From NCBI GenBank assembly GCA_022225965.2, contig JAKJXP020000045.1, positions 186,001-250,000 on the forward strand: DNA of 64,000 nt. Direction: 5' to 3'. The DNA is from Diatrype stigma (Eukaryota > Ascomycota > Sordariomycetes > Xylariales > Diatrypaceae). How positions within the stretch are numbered: position 1 is the stretch's first letter; the number at the start of each line of letters is the position of its first letter. The notes beneath the pieces were generated by a model. The model did no database searches and was not told where the DNA came from. It saw only the letters and a program-made list of their open reading frames with translations. This document shows, in pieces, positions 21,883 to 32,454 of this stretch. A program made the translations under genes and the position numbers.

Positions 21883-23314
21883 TTAGGAGGCCTGTGAGCC
21901 TGATGACTGCTTCGAGCCGAACAAACCGAACCTCAAGCTCTTCCGCCGCGATGCAGTCTTCTCGAATTGCCTCCCCGAGACGGCAAGTAGCTTCTCGTCA
22001 TCGGGTGGGGTAGGTGGTAGAGGAGGCGTTTCTTCTACCTCTGGAATAGGCGTGAAGGAGGATTCCGTTGCGCTCGGCGGTGGCGTGGGCATCCTCTCTT
22101 GGGTTTCAGGTGCAGCCGTGGATGCTCTAAGATTACCAATGGACTATGGGCTGTGTTAGGTGGAAGGATTGTAATAGGTAGTCGGGGTGGGGGGAAAGAT
22201 GGTGAAATTTGGGGCGCAGATAACGACAGTGCCAGGTTCCCGTCTCCTGGAATGACATCCTGGCAAGGAATCTAACGACGTACCTTGACGCTGATTCTTC
22301 GGTGTCCCTTGGAGCTCTTTCTTGTCGGATTCTCAGGTTCGACCGGTGCAGCATTCCCTCTCGAGTCTTCTATTTCAGCTGCTATCGTTCTACCGCCGAC
22401 TGCGACCATGTCTTCGGGGGTTGCGACGAAGCGGACATATCCTCTCGCAGATTTGACCCCTAGCGCTTCCTCGAGATGCTTCTGAAGCAGAGCAGCATTT
22501 CGTTTGTTCGTGGTGGGCTTGGTGAGGCTAGGCAGCGCATGGATGGTCAAGGTATAGGCCGAATCAAATGTTCCACCAAACATCATGCACTGGCCGTGGT
22601 TCACCGTAACGGCGATAGACGATACCGGCCGCTGGTATCTATTGGAGAGCTGGTACGAAAGATCTGTTATGAAGGAAAATTCATCTTTGACCTATAATCA
22701 ATGTCAGCATGAAGTCGTCATTGTCTAGCCTCGATTGTGCGACTCACGATGACGTTCGTCTTCAACTCAGCTACCACCAGAGCCTCATTGTGCACGCGAC
22801 TTCGGACCGGGTCGTCAGGATCTCGGTTGGATGCCGCAAATTCGGCCTCAAAGTAAGTACTCCGTTTTCTCTGGACTTCTGGGTGTATCTGGGACTTGCG
22901 GTGGCTCGAGGGGTCGCCAGGCGGCGGACGGTCGATGTTGCGCATCATCTTGTCACGCTCCAAGACGATGGAAGTGTTATCAGAAGAAGACAGAGGGGAA
23001 AGTCTTGGAGGGAGAGACTTCCGGTTGGCGAAGGATGAGCGAGATAAAGACGTCGCCTTGAATGCAGGGGTAGACGAGGTGGTACCAGTGCCAGTACCAG
23101 TGCCAGTGCCAGTACCGGTACCGGAAAAGAGGTCGAATATGATGCTGGACCGCGATGCCGGGGCTGGGTCTTTAGATGCACTTTTAGAGGATTCGCCAGT
23201 GGCCACGGCAGGAGGATCTGGCGTGCCTGGCGTGTCTGAAGTGTCTAGACAAAGAAGATTCGAAGAAGAATCCAGCGGATCATTGCCAGCGGTGGGTTTC
23301 TTTCCTGCTAGCAT
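21883..23314 (-). CDS. Protein with internal MIF/tautomerase-fold domain
   Basis: Three exons on the minus strand: 23314-22748, 22691-22284 and 22143-21883, giving 411 residues; both introns fall in phase 0. Residues 1-175 are disordered, Ser/Pro-rich, and include a Gly-Thr repeat. Residues about 180-315 align with macrophage migration inhibitory factor and dopachrome tautomerase along their whole length. Key pieces are VAELKTNV at the first strand, PVSSIAVTVNHGQCMMFGGT, and GVKSARGYVRFVATPEDMVAVGG. The C-terminal 90 residues are Pro/Glu-rich and basic at the end. In animal MIF the catalytic proline is the processed N-terminus; here the domain is internal, so classic tautomerase chemistry is doubtful. 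No secretion signal is visible. Function in fungi is unknown to me. Confidence 0.85.
23079..23120 (-). repeat. In-frame Gly-Thr hexanucleotide repeat in the MIF-domain gene
   Basis: Tandem hexamers (GGTACC/GGCACT type) encode seven or so GT dipeptides within the disordered N-terminal part. Because the unit is six bases, length changes would keep the reading frame. Confidence 0.75.
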
Positions 23315-25629
23315 GGTTGCAACTAGTTGCAGCTCACTTCACGAGCGACTCTGCAGCTCTGGTGGTGTTGAGCGTGGCTTGACCGGGTTGTTTCGAGCCT
23401 ATCAGAACTCTCGGTTTGGGGTTATCAACCCAGTCGGGACTGGTGGTCGCGGGGGTCAGCTACTGAATCTGGGCACTGCTGACGGTGTACTTCGTGTACT
23501 TCGTAGGTATTAGTGCGCAGCAATAGGTCCAGGTGTGTAGTAGTGCTGGACTTGAATGCCTGATTGTACGATCGTAAACGTCCTCAGGCGAATCATCAAG
23601 GTCTGAATCCAGGTATGTGGGCCAGCTGAACCAAGTTCAAGACTGTCGGTTGCTTTTGAGTCTAGTCAAGATGATAGAAAGGGAAATAGTTTGTCTTAGT
23701 TGGGGCGTAGTTAGTCCCAGGATGATGGGCACCTCCGAATCCTTGAATAATCACCGAAGGAACAGGTAGATTTAGGTGGCGAATTTGACGTTCAACAGCT
23801 CACATGGTCTGTTGGTATATGTTTGTGACTGGGAGAACGAATGTGCCGCGTCTGCGCGTCTGTGGGAGAGGAAGTGAACAATGGTGTGCATTCAATGACA
23901 TGGAATGATTAAGACGCTCCTCCATGTGTGTAGGTGTAGGTAACCCTGGGAGCTAGGCTAACTTTCTTTCAGATAGGAAGCGGCCGAGGGTATATCGGAA
24001 TTACGACACATCACGGTGGTCAAGTACAAGATAAACCCCGTAGGTGCTACCTCCTACTTCAGCATGCCAACATGCATTTGGAAGCAAGTGTGCTTCAGGC
24101 ACTAGACGACGGCTACAGCTTCCCGTTGTCATAGGTAGTGCCAGAGCGGCAAGTATCCGAGCCAGATCCAGTTTGATCATGATTTGTACGGAAGTCAAGA
24201 TGCAGAATGCCTATAGTACCCATCCCATACTAGGTAGCAATCTATACCGAGGATCTATACCGAGGTGGTGTTCATCCCTTGGACGGTATGTGTGTCATTA
24301 TAAGACATCGAGAAATAGGACATATCAACCAGAAGTCAGGGGTTCGGCTTTCAATAATGCCAAAGGTCTGAGACAGTCCACCTCGAAGTTACAAGTTGCA
24401 ACTTTGCAATCGCGGCTGTTCGGGTTACCAACATCGTCAAATCATGGAGAAGGGAATCCGTTGGACCAGCGGTACGGATACGGGTGCAGGCATGGTTTGA
24501 GATTTTTGGCATTTGCATGTTGAGAACATCGATCTAGATCTAGAAATTCTACTCGTACTTCGTAGAGAACTGAGGACTGTATGTACATACCTGGGTACAA
24601 TAGGTAGGTACCTACTTCATAAAAGACCCCCATCACGGTGTTACCTAATCTGCTAATCTAGAGTCTCCTAATCTACAGCGCTGAGCACCGCCACTCCACC
24701 AGAATCCGTTGCCCAATAGCGCTACTTAGCGAGCTGTCATACACGTATTGTACATACCTACATACATGCTCATTCCGTACACCTACCTGTACTTCGTCGT
24801 GCCACCATCGAATCTCTTACTCCAACTCGCCTACACTTCGTACACAGATATGATGTATTGCCCTGCTCTCTATAGCTGCAAATGCAACCCTCTGAGATAA
24901 GCAAGACTCTTCTCAATGGTTAAGTTGACGAATGTTCATTTACTATACTTATCCTATCTTCTTTATTCTCTATCTCCCCCAGCCCCCGAGGCACTCTGCG
25001 GCGCAAAGATGCAGAAACCCCCAACTTTCTTATCAACATTGATCCTGACAGGCGATAGGAACTTGACTCCCAGGTTCCTTGATTAGGCAACGACACACCG
25101 CCAGGCGTGAATGTAGGACAAATGTAAGCACTCTATCGTACCCATGGAAGGATCTGGCCAAGGGGACTGGACACATGTGGCCCCCATATCGTCCCTATCA
25201 ATAACTATAGGAGATACATATAACTATCACTTTCACTGGCTGTGCGATTTGGGCTGTTGCTAGGCTTGGCTTGCTGGGCTATATACGTTGCCACCGCACA
25301 CACAAAGCTCAGCTCAGGTACTATTTGCTGTGCGGCTAAGCAAAAGACAAAGACACAGGTAGGGCTTTTATGTTATCGATACTGATATGTGCAACCCAGA
25401 CCCTCCAAGTTCTGATGGCGCAGCACTGTTATACATGGTTTCGCTATATTTCATATACCTCATTGCGACATGATGCATCCTCGAGTGACCTCTGGCTACC
25501 TTTCCAGCCTCACTTCAAGCCAACGTATCACAGACAGAACTGATATCCTAGAATCCCTGGTCTTTGCAGTATAACCAGCCTAGTGCATTCTAGCTGGCAG
25601 CAAAGGACCTGCACATCTGGCGAACTGTT
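23315..25629. other. Intergenic region with recurring TACTTCGTA motifs
   Basis: About 2.3 kb without a supported gene. TACTTCGT(A) occurs at 23488, 23498, 24556 and 24790, together with short GTAGGTAC tracts. The 159-codon frame at 24044-24523 shows no domain and is likely chance. Confidence 0.45.
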
Positions 25630-26403
25630 CTATGAGGGGGACGGGCTGCTCGCCTTACGAGCATGTGTCAGCCCGATGACCTTTCTCAGCAGAACGAATT
25701 GGTAGCCAGCCATTGTGAAGATGACTAGCTCGAGGGGGACCAGTATGACAGAAAGATACAATGCGGCCTTGCTCTCTTTGCATAATGTGCCAAAGTGAGG
25801 CTTTGCGGACAGGTTCACGAACCCCCATTGGCAGCTCCAGCTTTGCAGAGTATCGGCAGTGGTCGATGCGTTGATGGCATAGAAAAAGATCATAGCGATC
25901 ATAACAGCGGCAAAGCTGACTGATGGGGTCGCGAACATCAGTGGCGTATGAATGGTGGATCGGTTTCTCAGCTGTGAGATATTAGGACTCCGAGCCAAGA
26001 TGGATTGGCCATATTTGCCGCCCCTGAAGCCTCAGGGAAGGCTTATGGCTGGTCTGGAATGGACTATGCTCACCGTCTGGATTTTGCTGAAGAGGAGAGA
26101 TACGAACCCCGTCAGAACAACGATGGCACTACCGACCACCAATGCAATTGTCGGGCGGAGGTCGAAGGCATTTGGCCATAACGCAAGATTGAAGTCGCTC
26201 GGAAGGTGAGTCGCGTTGTAAACCGCCAAGGAGTCTGCAGAAGTCCCCAGGACTGTGATAGCGCACAGCAAGGAAAGGGCAGTGAGGCCGTTCCGAACGC
26301 TGTCCACCAGACGAAGTGACCGGAGGCGTGACTGGTAACGAATGTCTTGAGGGTCCATCTCAAATTCCGACGCAGATACGGGGCCCTTGTGTTCAGAAGA
26401 CAT
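25630..26403 (-). CDS. Four-helix integral membrane protein, uncharacterised fungal family
   Basis: Two exons on the minus strand: 26403-26074 and 25971-25630, giving 223 residues. The 102-bp intron (GTGAGC donor, TCACAG acceptor) is in phase 0 and joins KIQT to LRNRSTIH. Four hydrophobic segments are visible: NGLTALSLLCAITVLG, TIALVVGSAIVVLTGFVSLLF, VSFAAVMIAMIFFYAI and ALYLSVILVPLELVIF. Both termini are therefore predicted to be cytosolic, with a Cys-containing loop (WSCQWGF ... FGTLC) between helices three and four. The layout resembles MARVEL-like four-helix proteins, but I do not recognise a named family. The ATG at 26403 is preferred because the longer frame upstream continues into purine-rich leader sequence. 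Confidence 0.75.
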
Positions 26404-28042
26404 TATGGCAGAAAAGATTGTTGGTCCTGTTTCAACTGCTTGAACCGAAAAAACACGCGTACTATGTAGTAAAAATAACACTAAAAAGAGCACAAACCCG
26501 GTGCCGTTGGAAGGGGCGTAGAAGCGAAGAAGCGAAGAAGCACACGAAGAGAAAAGGAGAGAGAGAAATCAACAAAACTCAAGCAGGACAAGCAGCAGTT
26601 GTCTGGGAGCTATGGAAAGGAAACAAGATCAACAAATCTGGAGGAGAGAGAGCGAAACAAGATGAATATGAATGAACAATCAAGCAACAGCTAACCGCTC
26701 AGACCCCCACTAGCACACACTATAGCTGATCTCGATAGGGAGCATCGCTCACCCGAATGCTACTATATTATATGAGGTTTCTAAGGATAGTATCACTAAG
26801 GTGGTACTCCTGTCACTGTCCCGGGACAGCGATGCGCCCATGCAAGCCCGCTGCATAAGTTCCATCACCGCGGGGCGGGCCAGTCCCAAAATCTGGCCAA
26901 CCCCAGGATCCCTTATTTTATCCCGAACACCAGCAGCATGGGGGTTTGCGCTTAAAGAAGGGCAGTCCCGGTGTCCGTCGCCTCGCTATTGGCTGCGACG
27001 TTGCAATCGAGGCCCGAAACTGGAACCCGCCGGCGCTTAGATGGGGGTTTAGAGTGAGGATGGTATAAACATACCAGCCAATCAGGTAACACGCAGGCCT
27101 TACACTCTACTATATGTAGTTCTTTAGCGCCCATTGCCCATGCTTCATGACACCCCATAGCTTGGAACCTGCCTGCCCGTCATTGTCGATTCCCGGGCCT
27201 GGCCCGGAAGAGAGATGCGAGATAACACATGGTTCCCGAGATCCTGATGATGGATGAGCTTGATATATGGGCCATTCCCTGCCCTGGATAACCAGGCCTG
27301 ATCTTGAGGCCCGCGGGCCAAGGATGTTACGCATTAATTAATCGGTCTACTTCGAGGTACGCGGGGTTGTTTACTTAGACTGGGATCTTATGTACCAGAA
27401 AGCTTGGTGGATGATTTATAGAAAGGGGGAAACGGGCGCGGGGGAGGGGTAAAGGGGGGCCAATCTTCATCGATAACTCCAAATGTCAGACGGCTCTGAA
27501 ACGCAAGCCGTACTACATGGCCGCTCAGCACCTAGTCGAACAGAAAATTGAGATACATCAAATATCTAGTACTTTCAAGTCTCTTCTCCTATTAAGTCAC
27601 TTGACGATGGTCACCTAGTAACCCTTCATTGTCTAGTCTAGCTACTTCGTACTATACACTCTATTACGGCCTTCTTTGTATATTGTCTTTGTATGAAATT
27701 GCCCCAACTGACTGTGTCTGTTTCCATGAACTGTTGCATAATGCCTTGCCACTGTAATGTACATGCTGATTGTTCAAGGAAAGGGGCTGTTATTACTTCA
27801 TCGGAGATCGGCAGCCCCATGGAAGTAAGGCGAGACAGGTGATTGCCTTCAAGTCAAGGAGCGGTCTTCGGACCGAGTTTGTTTGGAAACGGCTTTCAGC
27901 CACACAACTGATCAAGCTGTTCGAGAAGCAGGAATACAATGGTGTTGTTCCGAACCACCGTGGTTGAGCAAACAAGAAGGTGGTGGTGGTGATACACACC
28001 CACCAACGACATGTATATATACCATGCAGTCAACCTCTCTCC
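26404..28042. other. Intergenic region, no supported gene
   Basis: About 1.6 kb. The first 280 bases are purine-rich, probably the leader and promoter of the four-helix gene. Short frames at 27770-27999 exist on both strands without recognisable domains. Confidence 0.45.
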
Positions 28043-28246
28043 ATGGTTCCATCTAACTACTCGGCAGCAGCAGCGCGAACGGGACAGGAGCGGGCGCGCC
28101 GGGCGGCGCTGGTGCCGACCCCGGACATGCTCACGGCCACGAGCCGAACGGCCGCGGTGCGCAACAGCAGCAGCAGCAGCCATCACCGTCGCGCCAACCG
28201 CGACGACCTGCTCCCCAGGGTCGTCGTCAAGGCCATCGCTAATTAG
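28043..28246 (+). CDS. Possible small basic Ala/Arg/Ser-rich ORF abutting a repeat array
   Basis: A 67-codon frame from ATG 28043 lies in a GC-rich island that ends abruptly where the AT-leaning tandem repeat begins; its stop codon TAG falls in the repeat's first bases. The product is basic and rich in Ala, Arg and Ser with no known domain. It could be the end of a gene broken by the repeat, a small gene, or chance. I make no functional claim. Confidence 0.25.
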   Translation: MVPSNYSAAAARTGQERARRAALVPTPDMLTATSRTAAVRNSSSSSHHRRANRDDLLPRVVVKAIAN

Positions 28247-28890
28247 GCTTTCGCTGGCCGATCAGGTCGCACTCGTCGCGGCGGCCTCCGAGTACCTAAG
28301 TGAATGGGTGCCTGGGTGGCTACTCAAGTAAGTACGGTAGTAGGTGATAGGTATATCGGAAGATACCTTGCCATGCCTTACCTGTACTTATGCGCTTAGA
28401 AATACGGCAATAGGTGATAGGTATATCGTAAGATACCTTGCCATGCCTTGCTTGTATTTACCCGTTACTTAGGCTTTCGCTGGCCGATAAGGTGGCGTTC
28501 GTTACGGCGGCTTCTCGAGTAAGCAAATGGGTGCCTGGGCGGCTACTTAAGTAAAGTACGGCAGTAGGTGATAGGTATATCGGAAGATACCTTGCCATGC
28601 CTTGCCGTGCTTAGCCTTGCCTGTACTTACCCGCTCAGAGAATCGCAGCGTAGAGGGTAGGCAAGTATTATACCCATTGCTAATTAGGCTTTCGCTGGCC
28701 GACAAAGTTGCGCTCGTTACCGCAGTCTTTCGAGTAAGCAAATGGGTGCCTGGATGGCTACTTAAGTAAAGTACGGCAGTAGGTGATAGGTATATCGGAA
28801 GATACCTTGCCATGCCTTGCCGTGCTTAGCCTTGCCTATTCACCCGCTTAGATGATCGCAGCGTAAAGGGTAAGTATATACCCACGATGA
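28234..28890. repeat. Tandem array of ~210-bp units with internal hairpins
   Basis: Three near-full units begin at about 28241, 28467 and 28681, each opening with TAGGCTTTCGCTGGCCGA and sharing a GGGTGCCTGG-GGCTACT segment. Each also contains GTGATAGGTATATCGGAAGATACCTTGCCATGCC. A 70-bp partial duplication (28341-28410 against 28411-28480) adds a fourth copy of the latter segment. AGGTAT and ATACCT flank ATCGGAAG and form a small hairpin in every copy. Many of the differences between units are transitions. Confidence 0.85.
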
Positions 28891-29583
28891 AAGTTGGGTT
28901 ATTATCAATTATACTTACCCGCAGGCTTCGAAAAAACTCGGAGCACATAAAATAAAGGATTAATTTTTGGACCCTAATAATTCATCTAATCTGAGAACGA
29001 CTTGTGATTTAACGTGAGGTTTACTCGGCTCTTATTTTTCTTGCTGATATGTGCATTCATGAAGCGGGCAACTAGCCCCTATCTCAATCATCATCGTAGT
29101 CCGATAAGTTCAACAACTTATCCGTATCTAATGGCTGTCACTCTCTATCAATCAGGGGAGAAAGGGGGTAGGTATCGTTATTTATATTGCTATATTTGTG
29201 CAGGCTATGCTAATATATATTTGTGTGTGTCTGTGTTCACTATCTCTTCCTCAGTTGCTCATCTATCTGTCTTACATGCATGCCTATTGTACGACCGGCA
29301 ATGCATCCCCCGAAAAGAAAGGGGAAGAGATGGGGGTTCCGGGAAACAAAAACACACAACACCAAAGTTATTTATGTGTGGATATATGTCTGTCTTATCT
29401 GCCTATCTTTCCTTTCTATTCCCTACCTGCCTGCCTGCCTGCCTGCCTATTCTTTATGCTAGTTACTCGTTATCCGTTCCAATCTATCCAATCTATCTAT
29501 CCAGACAGTAAGTAGTATTTAGCACCCCAGTTGAATCAAACCAAAGCAAGCAGGCTAGGTAGGTAGGTAGATGGTTGAACCTC
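28891..29583. other. AT-rich intergenic region with CCTG microsatellite
   Basis: This stretch lies between the repeat array and the 3' end of the LCAT-like gene. (CCTG)n spans about 29425-29448. Frames here are short and low-complexity. Confidence 0.5.
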
Positions 29584-32454
29584 TCAGAACTGCGTAGGAG
29601 AGGCAAGGGAAGGCGAAGACAGGGAGAAAGAAGGGAACGACTCCCCACTCGCCGGCGTCAAAGTGTCGCCCCTATCCCTTCCCTTCTCCCCACCAGCACC
29701 AGCCCCAACCCGCCGTTGCGCTCCCCCGCTCCTCCCGAGCCCGATGCCCTTCCGCCTGCCGCGCACCACGGCGCGCAGGGCACGGCCGACGGCCTCGAGG
29801 TCGCCGAGCATGGTGATGTGGCCGCGGTCGGTGCTGACGCGGCCGCCGCGGACAACGTCGTAGCCGGGCGGCAGCTGGGCCTCGCGGGCGAGCACGACGC
29901 CGTCGCCGCTCTGGAAGACGAGGTTGTCGTAGGCGTCGGCGCAGGCGATGGCCTCCCGCGACGACACGTGCGCCGCCGAGACCGTCGGCACGTCCTTGCC
30001 GTAGATGATCGCCAGCGGCGGGTACGCGTTGGCCCGGCTGTGCTCGGGCCGGTGCGCCGCCTCGGCCCGGAACCGCCGCGTGTCGGCTAGCGTGCGCGCC
30101 AGGTACGCGGTGTTCCGGCGCCGCGCGGCTGCGTCGAGGGAGGTGCTGTTGCTGTTGTTGTTGGAGTTGGAGCTGGAGCTGAGGGGGTTGAAGGTGGACG
30201 ATGAGAAGGAGGTGGAGAAGGGCGATGACGAGGATTGTTGTTGCGATTGTTGTTGCTGTGCTGTGGCAGCAGTAGTAGCAGCGGTAGAGCCGCTGCCAGT
30301 GTGTGCCCCCATTTGCGGTGCTAGGGTTCGGTCGGTGGCGATCTCCACCCTCCGGACCGCTTCGGCTAGCGGGTTCTGCGTCGTCGGGGAGGGCTGCCCT
30401 GGCGGCCGGGTGTCGCTGGCGCTGCTGTTGCCGCGGCTCCGGAGGGGCGTCGGAATCCGACCGGAAAACTCCCGCAGAGAACCGAGCGCGCCGCGGGCGT
30501 TGAAAGCCGGCAGCGCGGGCTCAATGCAGGGAGACAGGCTGTGCTTGGCCCACTGGGCCGGGTCGTAGAAATCGACGGGGAACTCCTCCCCGGTGTGCTT
30601 GTTGATGAAGCAATATCCGTCTTCGGGGAGGAATACGAAGCTCGTCCTCAGCGAGAAGTTGACCTGTGCCGTCAGGACCTTCTCGTTGAAGAGCACGGCA
30701 TCTCCGTTCCGGATAGGGCCAAGAATGTTGATGCACCTCTGCGGCGTCCCGGCGAAAATCACTCCCGAGTAGAGCTCTGGGCGCTGGTTAACGGCGTGCC
30801 TTGTGATGAGACCGCCTAAACTGTGGGCGATCACCAAAGCACCTCGCTCTTCAGGAGAGCCTGTGCTCTGATTCGAGGGCAGTTGTGCGATGAATTCGTT
30901 GAGTTTCCGTGATAGCAGGTGGGGACTCAGTCTCCAATCGTAGCCGTAATCCCACACTCGCAATTTCCCCGCCCTAGCATTTTCGCTTTCTCTTATCCTC
31001 TTAAAGAGCCGCTTGGAAATATCGACAGGGCCTATATTCTTCAACATACCAGATGGATATATGGTTTCTTCCATCCGCTCTTCGTCTTCGGGGTCCAACC
31101 CAACTTCCAGGTTGGCCTTTCGAATATTGAGGCCGAGTTTCACTGGAACCCAAACTTGGCGGTTCGTTTTGGTCGACCGCAAAATTGAGCCTCGATAGCC
31201 CCCCAGGATAACGACATCACCCGTCATGGTCTCCAGAGCCTGGTCCAGATCGGACAGAGGATCTCTTGCTGACCCATCAGCTTCAGGGATTGTGGGGTAA
31301 GCCGTGTCGCCCAAGTTGCTTTCTGATAGGAAGGGCGTATGCCGCTTGAGTGGTTTTGGTAATTGAGGCAACTTAAATGTTGGCCTATCCCAACTGTCGG
31401 TGATAGCTTTGAGCCTGCTATTTTTCTGCTCTCGTATATTCGCCCATCGGTCGTCATCTCCCAGAGACGAGACCCGAGAAAGTGAATGGTAGAGCATGGA
31501 GTCGTCTGAGGTTGACCTTCGAGGTGCTCGTGGTCGAACTGGGAACGGTCCAGATTGCCGTGGTGGGTGAACCTCGTTTGGCGGATCCGTTAGACTGAAG
31601 AAACTGGACTGGTTTGCAGATGGCGTTCCCTTGTCAATAACGGCTGGTGATTCTGTTAATGGAGCTTGGGCTGTCCAAGTCTGCTTTTGTTCAGATGGGT
31701 TGTTCCCTGCCCCGGTGGATGCTTTCATATCTAGGCCCTGACTTTTATTCCAGGTGGGGTTTGAAAAGAAGGATGGTAAAGATATCGATGGCAAAGCCTC
31801 TCGTATCCTCTTAAGAGCCTCAGTGCCGCTGGAGGAAGAGCGGCGGATTCTGGCCTGATAATCGAAGATGCCCGACAATGTTGACTTATGACTTGGTTCA
31901 TTGGGAATAACAAGCTCCTTGGGTCCTGTCTGCCATGGAGAAGGGGGTTGGTATCTACCCGCCTGTGAACTACTCGATGGCAAGTTTCCCAAGGAAAGCC
32001 CCCGAGCATGGCGGCTCGGGGTCTTGGCCGGGTATTTCGATGGCGAGGGGGCGTTACCCGTACGCCCGGAGGCAGGTGGAGCTAGTCTCCCGGGTTCCCG
32101 GGGAGGTGAACAGTCTATAACGTTGAATAGTCCACCGCCCGGTATGGACTCCATTGCGGCTGCTTTCTCCGCTGCTGGAGTTCTTTGAGAAGTCAACCTC
32201 GTGGCGGCTGCACTGAGAGCGGGCTGGATCATAGATTGGGCGTCATCTTGGTCGATATCCAGAGTCTCGTCATCCTCGGCACTATCAGAGTGTGCTGACG
32301 ACATGTTCTCACCGTGTTCCGCGGGTATATGCATGTGTTGCGCGTCTTCGTTTAGTAAGACGGGCGGCTGGGGTTGAATATTTGCCATGGGAGCACCCTC
32401 GACATTCGCCGTGGGGGCCGAAGGGGCCGAATCCGACGGGGTTTTACAAGACAT
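29584..32454 (-). CDS. LCAT-like alpha/beta hydrolase (phospholipase/acyltransferase)
   Basis: Single exon, 956 residues from the first in-frame ATG at 32454. The N-terminal 400 residues are disordered and rich in Ser, Pro and charge. The hydrolase domain starts near residue 410 (GDVVILGGYRGS), continues with VWDYGYDWRLSPHLLS and carries the nucleophile motif AHSLGG with Ser near residue 545, then GVIFAGTPQRCINILGP. This order matches the lecithin:cholesterol acyltransferase fold (PF02450), so a membrane-lipid lipase or acyltransferase is likely. A low-complexity Ser/Gln/Asn insert follows near residues 740-790. The frame stays open upstream to about 32554 with protein-like sequence but no ATG, so a short 5' exon may be missing. 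No signal peptide is seen. Confidence 0.85.
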   Translation of the reverse strand: MSCKTPSDSAPSAPTANVEGAPMANIQPQPPVLLNEDAQHMHIPAEHGENMSSAHSDSAEDDETLDIDQDDAQSMIQPALSAAATRLTSQRTPAAEKAAAMESIPGGGLFNVIDCSPPREPGRLAPPASGRTGNAPSPSKYPAKTPSRHARGLSLGNLPSSSSQAGRYQPPSPWQTGPKELVIPNEPSHKSTLSGIFDYQARIRRSSSSGTEALKRIREALPSISLPSFFSNPTWNKSQGLDMKASTGAGNNPSEQKQTWTAQAPLTESPAVIDKGTPSANQSSFFSLTDPPNEVHPPRQSGPFPVRPRAPRRSTSDDSMLYHSLSRVSSLGDDDRWANIREQKNSRLKAITDSWDRPTFKLPQLPKPLKRHTPFLSESNLGDTAYPTIPEADGSARDPLSDLDQALETMTGDVVILGGYRGSILRSTKTNRQVWVPVKLGLNIRKANLEVGLDPEDEERMEETIYPSGMLKNIGPVDISKRLFKRIRESENARAGKLRVWDYGYDWRLSPHLLSRKLNEFIAQLPSNQSTGSPEERGALVIAHSLGGLITRHAVNQRPELYSGVIFAGTPQRCINILGPIRNGDAVLFNEKVLTAQVNFSLRTSFVFLPEDGYCFINKHTGEEFPVDFYDPAQWAKHSLSPCIEPALPAFNARGALGSLREFSGRIPTPLRSRGNSSASDTRPPGQPSPTTQNPLAEAVRRVEIATDRTLAPQMGAHTGSGSTAATTAATAQQQQSQQQSSSSPFSTSFSSSTFNPLSSSSNSNNNSNSTSLDAAARRRNTAYLARTLADTRRFRAEAAHRPEHSRANAYPPLAIIYGKDVPTVSAAHVSSREAIACADAYDNLVFQSGDGVVLAREAQLPPGYDVVRGGRVSTDRGHITMLGDLEAVGRALRAVVRGRRKGIGLGRSGGAQRRVGAGAGGEKGRDRGDTLTPASGESFPSFSLSSPSLASPTQF

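Noticed and set aside
24044..24523. 159-codon plus-strand frame
   Set aside because: Composition looks random, no domain or conserved motif, and it overlaps low-complexity sequence.
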